From Solirubrobacteraceae bacterium (lineage in GTDB: Bacteria; Actinomycetota; Thermoleophilia; Solirubrobacterales; Solirubrobacteraceae): 8,663 nucleotides of DNA. The stretch covers positions 1 to 8,663 of the forward strand of contig JASLDD010000058.1 in NCBI GenBank assembly GCA_030151725.1, given 5' to 3'. The notes beneath the pieces were generated by a model, which was given only the letters and a program-made list of their open reading frames with translations, searched no databases and was not told the DNA's origin. Position 1 is the first letter of the stretch; each line of letters begins with the position of its first letter. Both the position numbers and the translations under genes were made by a program. Positions 1-7,400 of this stretch are shown here, one piece after another.

Positions 1-429
1 CTCGATCCTCGGCCGCCCGTCGTGAACGGGAACTTCGATGGCGGCAGCGCGCAGCCCATCAGGGAGCGTGATGTTCGTGGTGGTCGGGATCGGCCTCCCG
101 CCATACACCGACACAGCCGCGACTTCGCTCCTCGTCAACGCATAGACACGAATTATCGATTCACCGCCACCCGAGCAGCCGTCTTCGGCGAAGATCGGCC
201 CAGTCGAGATCATCGCCGCATCTCCGCATCCCCCGCCGCCTTCCGTGGCGGTCCGATACCCCGTCGCGAAGCACCATCCCGCTCTACCGCCCCGAAGTTC
301 GGGCACCAGCAGCACGTGACCGTTTGAAACAGGACGCGAGACATACACGATGTGGTGAGCGCTATGCGAACACCCCGACATCGCGATACCACACGCCAAA
401 ACAGTCGCCACCCTTCCAAGAAAACTCAA
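1..429 (-). CDS. Partial lipoprotein of unknown function, GRAGWCF family (3' end beyond window)
   Basis: This reading frame is open from TTG at 429 to the left edge, giving 143 codons without a stop; the C-terminus lies outside the window. No upstream start is possible because an in-frame TGA lies just before it (438-436), and the first in-frame ATG falls inside the signal peptide. The TTG has a strong Shine-Dalgarno seven bases upstream. Residues 1-20 form a short lipoprotein signal peptide: R6 in the n-region, a hydrophobic stretch 7-17, then lipobox M-S-G-C with Cys20 as the predicted lipidated residue. The mature part carries GRAGWCF (48-54), a glycine run with Cys (64-68), Cys85 and LPDGLR (122-127). 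GRAGWCF and LPxGLR also occur, in the same order, in the gene just upstream, so the two are inferred paralogs. It probably sits outside the cell, anchored to the membrane. The function is unknown. Confidence 0.78.
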   Translation of the reverse strand, partial: MSFLGRVATVLACGIAMSGCSHSAHHIVYVSRPVSNGHVLLVPELRGGRAGWCFATGYRTATEGGGGCGDAAMISTGPIFAEDGCSGGGESIIRVYALTRSEVAAVSVYGGRPIPTTTNITLPDGLRAAAIEVPVHDGRPRIE

Positions 430-436
430 GACGGTT

Positions 437-445
437 CACCCCCCT
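437..445 (-). promoter_or_regulatory. Shine-Dalgarno for the TTG-started lipoprotein gene
   Basis: On the minus strand the sequence AGGGGGGTG ends seven bases before TTG at 429. It is the main reason for accepting a TTG start. The GTG at 411, the next in-frame candidate, has no comparable site and would cut the signal peptide short. Confidence 0.65.
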
Positions 446-475
446 GCCCAACCGGAGACATATCCACAGCGCAGC

Positions 476-1384
476 CTACACTTGCACCTTGGCGGTCAGA
501 TCTTTCAGAAGCTGTAGCCGCTCGCTCGGCTGAGCTCGACTGACGACAAGCCATCCACCGGGTATGCGTCTCGCATATAGTTCTTCGGCGGCTCCCATGC
601 CTCCAGGTCCCGGAGCTGCAAACACATCCTTTTTGTTGAGCGCCCTCATCTCGGGAAGCGGTGGTGGACTTACTCCCGGCCGCCCTGCATCAATCAAGAC
701 CGTGGCTAGCATCGGCCACCCTGAAAGTTCAACTGAAACACTCGCGCATGTGATGAACCCTGTTCCAATGATCCCAGCATAGCGGTGCACGGTTGTTATC
801 ACACTCCCGCCGTGCACAACAAGTTTACTCAACCCACGCACACCCGTGATGGTGCAAAGTCCGTGGCCCGCCACCATCTTTTCCGTCGGGATTTCCGCAA
901 GCAGGTCGTCCGGTGTTTCGCCAACCGGCTGCTGCAAGGGGCGTCCACTTGCGTCCAGCGGCCGAAAATGTCGAGGCATCCCACTTGAGTTCGGGCGCGA
1001 TATTCCTCCCAGTCTAACCGCGACAGTACGCAACCCCGCCGGCAAGCCCCTCTCCGCGGAGGTACGAACCGAGAACCCGTCTTCAAAGTCTACGCGCGCA
1101 ACCGCGCTAGTTGTCACTGCAACGCCCACCGTCTCTGGCGGCTGGTCGCTACGAAACCACGTTTCAGAAATCACCGGAGCATGGTGCAGCGCTCCGTCGC
1201 ACGCTCCACCGTTGACCCCCAGAGCGATGAAGCACCATCCCGCCCTGCCAGCGTTTACGTCCGGAGTGAGAATCACACGGAATCCACTTGTCAGGCTCAC
1301 CGCAGGCATGAAAGCACCACAAGCTGTAGCACCTAGCGACGCAATGATGGCTGCTACAACGATCGATAGCGATCTACTCCACAC
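476..1384 (-). CDS. Probable secreted lipoprotein of unknown function, GRAGWCF family
   Basis: A 302-residue protein if started at GTG 1384, which sits six bases after a perfect AGGAGG. An in-frame ATG at 1408 would give 310 residues and overlap the RHS stop by eight bases, but has no visible Shine-Dalgarno. From the GTG the N-terminus is a compact signal peptide: MWSR, a hydrophobic stretch to about residue 20, then A-T-A-C with Cys22, an acceptable but not ideal lipobox (a signal peptidase I site is the alternative). The mature protein has GRAGWCF (46-52), Cys62, LPAGLR (114-119), Cys177, Cys213 followed by a hydrophobic strand with SGWPMLATVLIDA, a PPPLPEMR segment and a C-terminal GGWLVV strand. 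The conserved Cys suggest disulfides outside the cytoplasm. The C-terminal half resembles, from memory, hypothetical proteins of Solirubrobacterales. It follows the RHS gene after a 16-base gap, so it is probably co-transcribed. No enzyme motif was recognised. Confidence 0.85.
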   Translation of the reverse strand: MWSRSLSIVVAAIIASLGATACGAFMPAVSLTSGFRVILTPDVNAGRAGWCFIALGVNGGACDGALHHAPVISETWFRSDQPPETVGVAVTTSAVARVDFEDGFSVRTSAERGLPAGLRTVAVRLGGISRPNSSGMPRHFRPLDASGRPLQQPVGETPDDLLAEIPTEKMVAGHGLCTITGVRGLSKLVVHGGSVITTVHRYAGIIGTGFITCASVSVELSGWPMLATVLIDAGRPGVSPPPLPEMRALNKKDVFAAPGPGGMGAAEELYARRIPGGWLVVSRAQPSERLQLLKDLTAKVQV

Positions 1385-1390
1385 ACACAC

Positions 1391-1396
1391 CCTCCT
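1391..1396 (-). promoter_or_regulatory. Shine-Dalgarno AGGAGG deciding a GTG start
   Basis: The minus strand reads AGGAGG, then six bases of a GT run, then GTG at 1384. This consensus site lies just downstream of the RHS stop codon and inside the reading frame that would begin at ATG 1408, which favours the shorter GTG-started product. Confidence 0.7.
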
Positions 1397-1400
1397 CCCA

Positions 1401-4400
1401 TCACTCATCAGGGCTGCCAATTGGATCCGGTCCTGGACCCGGCTCCGGAGGCTCTCCCTCCCCCAACGGCGGTGGTGCTTCGCAGGTAGCCGTACCGTAG
1501 GACACACGACTACCCGACCATATGGTACTACCACCGTAACCGTGCCAGTAACGCGCATACGCCCAACTACGAAACACGCGAGAGGTTTTGCACTCCCAAT
1601 CCTGCTGCAACGCTCCCGATGAATTGTCAAAGGCGTTGTAAAACCGCTTGGTCAGTTTTGACCCCGTGACTTCTCTAAATTCACCATTCGCCTGCTGTTC
1701 CTGCAGCACAACCTGAAGTTCCAACACATTCACATAAATACACCTGAACTTACCGGCATAACCTACTTCATTTCCCGCGAACGTCCAGATTGTAGCGCCG
1801 ACTTTACATTGATCGATATTGACCCCGTGTTCCGGGTCAGGAGCGCAGTATGCTACTTCATCGTCACATTGCGCATTTGGTATCGCTCCGACTGGGATAT
1901 CGGCTAGTTCTTGTGCCCGTTCTGCCTCTCGGACTTCGGCGATGCGCAGCGCTGCTGCGGCTGGTCCCCATGTCGCGCCTTCGGCGTTTGGTCGTTCGTA
2001 TGCGTTGTAGTACTTAGCGGGTTCTGGCGGTTCGACCGGCTGTGTTTGCAGCGGGCGACCCGTTTGCGGTACGTAGCTTGTGCCGTCTTGGGTGACGGTC
2101 CCGGACGGCAGTTCGCTGGCGAGCCCTCCGGCGCCTAGCCAGGCGTACTTCGGTGGGGCTGTTTTTGTGCTCGGCACGCCGTACTCGGTGGAGTTATATG
2201 TTTTCAGCAGTTTGGTTGCTGTTGGGCTGATGGATGCTTCGGCGACGACGTTGCCTTGGAGGTCGTGGAGAAGCAGGACGGGCGCGCTGACGCTGGTTTC
2301 GGTGGCCGTCAGAGTACCATCGATGCCGGGAATGTTGCGCGTCCATTTGCCGGTGGTGGGTTCGAGACTCCACGCGAGCGTGCTGCCCGGCCCGTCGTAG
2401 TGGCTGATCATTTTGGTGGTTTCCGCGCCCGTGCTGGTGACGGTCTGGCGGGTGCGGGCTTCGGGGTCGGTCTGGTATTCGATTGTGGTCGTGCTCTGGG
2501 TCTGCTTGTAGAGTTGATTGTCGACGTAGTAGCTGCTGGTTATGAGTTCGCCGCCCGCGTCCGCAGCCGGCAGCGAGGTCGTGTCGCCGAACGCGTCATA
2601 GCTCACGCCCGCGTCTGTGAGATGGTTGGCCGTGTCGTAGGTGTGCCATTCGGTGCTGCCGCCTTCGCTTGCGCACTTGTTTTCAGCGTTTGGCGCGCGC
2701 GTTGTGAGCGCGGTACGGTTGCCTTCTTCGTCATAGGCGTAGAGGCGCGTTTTGCAGCCTTCGCCCGTCGGGGTTTCCTGGACCTGGCTGAGCCAGCCGG
2801 CCGCGTTGTAGCTGTAGGCCTCGCTGGAGAGGCTGCTGGCCTGCGTGACGGTTTCGCCGTGGATCGAAGGGACCTCCTGGTCGCTGACCCACACGCATTT
2901 TTCGGTGCAGCTTGATTCCTTCTTGTATTCGACGCCCGTCGCTTGACCCGCGGGGTTAATCGCGTAGGTCGCGCTCATGCCGTTGGGGTAGGTCTCTTTG
3001 GCGAGCTTTCCTGCGACGGTGTAGGTGGCCGTGAACGTGCCAGCTGTTTGGTCTTCGAGCTTGGTCATGAGGCCGGTCGTTGCGTCGTACTGGTATTTCT
3101 GCGAGCCCAGATAGGCGTCTTTTTTGACCGCTTCTTCGCTGCCGTCGGTGACTTCTACGACGCGCCCGTCGATGTCGCGCTTGTATTCCGCGGTGTTCCC
3201 GTCGGCGTCGGTGTAGCGTTCCAGCTCGCCGAGCGTGTTCGCTGCGCTCGTGATCGTCTCCGCCGGGTCGCTCGCCTGCTGGCTTTCGAGAGCTCCCGTG
3301 TGTTCGTTGTATTTGTCGGTGATCTTCGGCAGGGGCTGGCCGCTGCTCGATGTCTCCGTCGTTTCGAGTGGACGGCCCGCTTCGTCGAAGGTCGTGGTCT
3401 TTTTGCGTTCAGTGGCCCCGAACTTTTCCGTGATCTTTTCTATCTGATTCCACATGTTGTAGCTCGTGGTGGAGATCGGCAGTTGCGGCAAGCCTTCTCC
3501 TGGCTGCGCGACCGGTTCCCCCTGGCATGCCAGGCCGACCCATTCGGGGTGGTTGCGACAGGCAGCCGCGGATGCTTCTTCTTTGGCTGTGTAGTAGATC
3601 GTCCTGCTGGCGTGCGCGCCTTCGTTGCCGGCGACCTCCGGTACCCATTGCTCGACGCGATCATTGCCGAGATCCACGACGTACAGCTTGCCGGTTGAGG
3701 TCGCCGCGGTGCCCCAGGCTTCTTCGAATTGCCCGTTTCCCGCTCCCTTTTCGCCGAAGGACGCGATGAACGTGCCCGAGGATGTGAGCTCCTGCACCCG
3801 GTTGTTGGTTCCGTCTCCAACCAGCAGCGTTCCCGCGGAAGTGACGCCCATGCCCTTGGGTTCTTTGAACTGTCCGGGCCCCGACCCGAGCGAGCCGAAC
3901 TCGAGCTTGTATTCGCCTTTGCCGCCGTAGCCCTGAACACGGTTGTTGGCGCTGTCGGCCACCCATACGTAGCCGTTCGGTGCTACGGCCAGGCCCCGTG
4001 CCGCTTTGAATTGCCCTTCGCCTGACCCGGCGACGCCGGCTTTGCATTTGCTCGTGCAGACTTCGAATTTGGACGCTTCGCCTTTTTCATTCACACCGTT
4101 TCCGAACGTCGCGACGAACGATCCGGCTTCGGTGAACTGCTCGACGCGGTTGTTGGCGCCGTCCACGACATACACGTAGCCGCCGCCGACACCGATGCCG
4201 CGCGGTTCTTTGAACTGACCCGCGCCGCCTCCTGCGATGCCTGCTTTGCATTCTTTGGTGCATGTCTGGAGTTCGGATGCGCCGGTGGCCACGCCGAACC
4301 CGATCGTTTTCACAAAGACGCCTTTTTCGCTGAACTCGTCGACGCGGTTGTTGGCGTTGTCGGTGATCCACACGTTGCCGGCAGCGTCGACCGCCAGTGC

Positions 4401-7400
4401 ATATGGCAGTTTCATCTGCCCCGCACCGGTACCCGCCGAGCCGAACTTTGCTTCGTATTTGCCTGCCTGGGTGAATTCCTCGACACGGTTGTTTGCGGTG
4501 TCGGCCACGAGCAGGTTCCCGTTCTTGGCTGGAGCGATCCCTCGCGGTTCGCTGAGCTGGCCGTTTTCGCTGCCTTTGGCGCCGAACTGCGTGAGGTAGG
4601 CGGGCGGCACGTTGGCGTCCTTGCCGACTGCTGCCGGCGTCTGCGCTTCTTCGATGTTTTCCGTTGGTTCTTTCTTGCCTTCGCCGTTGGTGATTTCCTG
4701 GTACTTGATGGTGCTGGTGAGGCTCAGGCCACCCGGATCGGTCGTCGTGGATGTCGGTTTGCGCAGTTTCCAGCCGAGATTGCCCTGGCCGCTATAGGAG
4801 GTGGTCGTCGTGCGCTGGTCGAATTCTTCTTTGCTCGGTGTTTCCGCGCCGTCGATGACCTTTGTGATCAGCTCGTAGGTTTCGCCTTCTGGCGCGCCTT
4901 CGTCATAGAAGTATTTGACATGGTTGCGCGCGAGCGTCGTTTCGTTGGCTTCTTTCTTGCCTTTGGCCAGCTTCACGGTGTGCTGTGGACCCCACGTGTC
5001 GGTGAGCTTGCCTTCTTCGTAGGCGCTTTTCGTGTCCAGAAGTTCTGACGCTGCGGCGGGACTTGATTCGCCGAGCGCCGTCGCTCGGTTTTCGGCGCTC
5101 AGCGCCCGCACGACCTCGTTGTCTGAGTTGTATTCGCTGGTGCTCACCCCGCCCGTCGGGCTCGCGACGTTCACGGTGCGCATCTGTTCGTCCTCGTAGT
5201 AGGTGGTTGCGCGCCTGTAGTTGGCCGCGGGCCAGCCCATCGGCTCATCGGGCGGGAAGATCGCGGTCCCTTCGACGGGGTCGTCTTTCTGAGCCCATTT
5301 CGCGACTTCTCCCCCTGTCAGATTCGGCAGTTCGCCACCCGAGAGCCCCACGTTGTAGTCGATCGTCGTGACCGGATCTTCGCTCAGTGGCGGGGGCGCC
5401 GGCAGCGGGTTGCTCGTCGAGTAGCTTGCTTTCCACTTCGAGATACGGTTGTTGGCGGTGTCGCCCACGTAGAGCACGCCCGCCGGCCCGACCGCCACGC
5501 CGGTCGGCGAGGAGAGCTGCCCTTCGCCGCTTCCGAGGCTGCCAAGCTTCAGGAGGAACGACCCAGCGCCGGTGAACTCCTGAACACGGCTGTTGCCGGA
5601 GTCTACGACGTAGACGTCCTCGCCGGCCGGGTCGCAGGCCACCTGCTGTGGCTTGCTGAACTGGCCGTTGCCCGTCCCGGCCGCCCCGAACGTCCGTATG
5701 TACCCGCCCGCGTCCGCGAACTCCTGCACGCCGCTCTTTCCTTCGTCCACAACGTAGAGCATGCCGTTGCATTCCGCGACACCTACCGGTGATTCGTACT
5801 TTTCACTCATGATCTGATGTCCGTAGATGCTGCTGAGGTATGTGCCCGACGGAGAGAACTCCTCGGTGCGCCTGTTGCCCGTGTCCGCGACCCATACGTC
5901 TCCGTGCGAGTCCACCGTCAACTGGCTGGGGCCGGCCAGCTTCCCGAGCGCGGAGCCTTCCCCGCTGAAGGAGCGGATCAGCGATCCCGACACGGACAGC
6001 TGATCGATTCGATCGCGGCCCCGGTTTGTCACATAGACATCCCCGTTGGTGGCGCTGAACGCGACGCCCGCCGGTTCGAGCATCGAGTCCGGGCTGTATG
6101 ACGCGAGGAACGTCCCCGTCGAAGAGAACTTCTCGACGCGGTTGCCGCCACGGCTGGCGACCCACACATTCCCTTCGGAGTCGACCGCGACCCCGCCGGG
6201 TTTGCTCAGCTTTTCGCTTTCCGAGCCGGCGCTGCCGAAAACGCTCGAGTACGTCGGCGTGGGCATCGCCACAACGTTGCTCGCGGCACTGGAGATTGTC
6301 GCCGCTCCCCACGAGTCAAGCGCAGTGACCTGCGCCACCAGCGAATACCCGGCGTCTCTGGGCTGTGGCGTGTAGGTCGCGTTCACCGCGCCCGGGATCG
6401 CAGCGCATTCCCCGCCCGCAGCGTTGCAGTCCTCCCACTGGTAGCCATATAGGGCCGCTGCAGCCGACCAGTTCCCGTTTGTAACAGACAGCGTCGTGCC
6501 GATCGCCGGGCTGCTGCTCGACAGCGTCGCAGCGGCCGTGCTTTTCAGGACTTCCCCGTTCCACAGAGCCGCTTTCGCTCCGAGGCGCCCAACCGAGAGC
6601 AGCCGTCCGGGTGTCGTGTCCTGCGCGGTGGTGCCGTAGTGCATCAGCCACGGCTGCTGCCCGGGCTGCGTCACCGCGACCACATGGTTTTCCCCGTCAT
6701 ACCCATAGACCGTCTTCAGAGCCGGCGAGACGCTGGGGTTCCACTCCGAGCGCAGCCGGCCCTGCTTGTCGTAGCGGTATGCCGCGACCGGCGTTTCCTT
6801 GATCGTTTTCGTCGCAGGGTTATAGGCGATCGCGATGACTTCCTTCAGCCTGTTCTTGTAGTTGCCCCATTCGCTTTCGGCTTCCCCGGGTTCCGTCGCC
6901 GATTCCCAATAAACGAATTCGAGCGCTCGGCAGCCCGCGTGCCAATGCCCCTTCGCGCATTCCACGTTCGGGTGCGGCGCGAGCTCGAGCGAAGGCTCCA
7001 CAGCCCACTTGTTCTGCCCGATCGAGACGGCCCTGTATTCATCCGTAGTCGTGCTCGTGGCCGTGGGCCCCTTCGCGACCGTCGGCATCCACACGCTCGC
7101 GTGTTCGGGGAGCGTGAACACCGTCGTCGTGGCGTCCTTGCTGTCTTTGAAGAGGTAGGCCGGCTTGCCGGATTCATAGCTTGCTTCGTACTTCAGTTCG
7201 AGGTTCGAGTCGCCTTCGGGCGGTTCAAAGCCGCCGCCGCTCCTGACTTTGAAGAAGCTCAAGCCTGTCGGCCCTGTCACCATCGCGCTTCCTTCGGGCA
7301 GCACTTCGAGGCTCGCGAGGCTCCCGAGGCTGGAGCTCCAAGGCGCCCCGAACGGGCCTTCTCTTCCTTCGGCGGGGTTTCTCGAGTCGTAGTGGCGCGA

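Noticed and set aside
210..419. Minus-strand ATG ORF of 69 codons in the left region
   Set aside because: It is in another frame from the TTG-started lipoprotein, which has a signal peptide, lipobox and paralogy to its neighbour. The 69-codon frame has none of these.
432..454. Possible hairpin (CGGTT / AACCG) around the Shine-Dalgarno of the left gene
   Set aside because: The stem is only five base pairs with a 13-base loop and no U-tract; too weak to call a terminator or RNA switch.
1401..1500. DPIG near the C-terminus of the RHS protein as an RHS cleavage motif
   Set aside because: It lies in the Pro/Gly/Glu tail a few residues from the stop, after the tip domain, so it cannot mark the core/tip junction.
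846..1622. Plus-strand ORF of 258 codons
   Set aside because: It is antisense to two supported genes, has low-complexity Thr/Pro/Arg-rich composition and no recognised domain; a shadow of GC-rich coding DNA.
1409..1630. Upstream extension of the second gene's frame to ATG 1630
   Set aside because: It would overlap the RHS tip by more than 220 bases, puts 74 Arg/Val-rich residues before an obvious signal peptide, and ignores the consensus AGGAGG at 1391-1396.
2256..3698. Two long plus-strand ORFs (219 and 251 codons) opposite the RHS core
   Set aside because: They lie entirely opposite clear RHS repeats, are Arg/Val/Ala/Phe-rich, and show no domain; antisense shadows.
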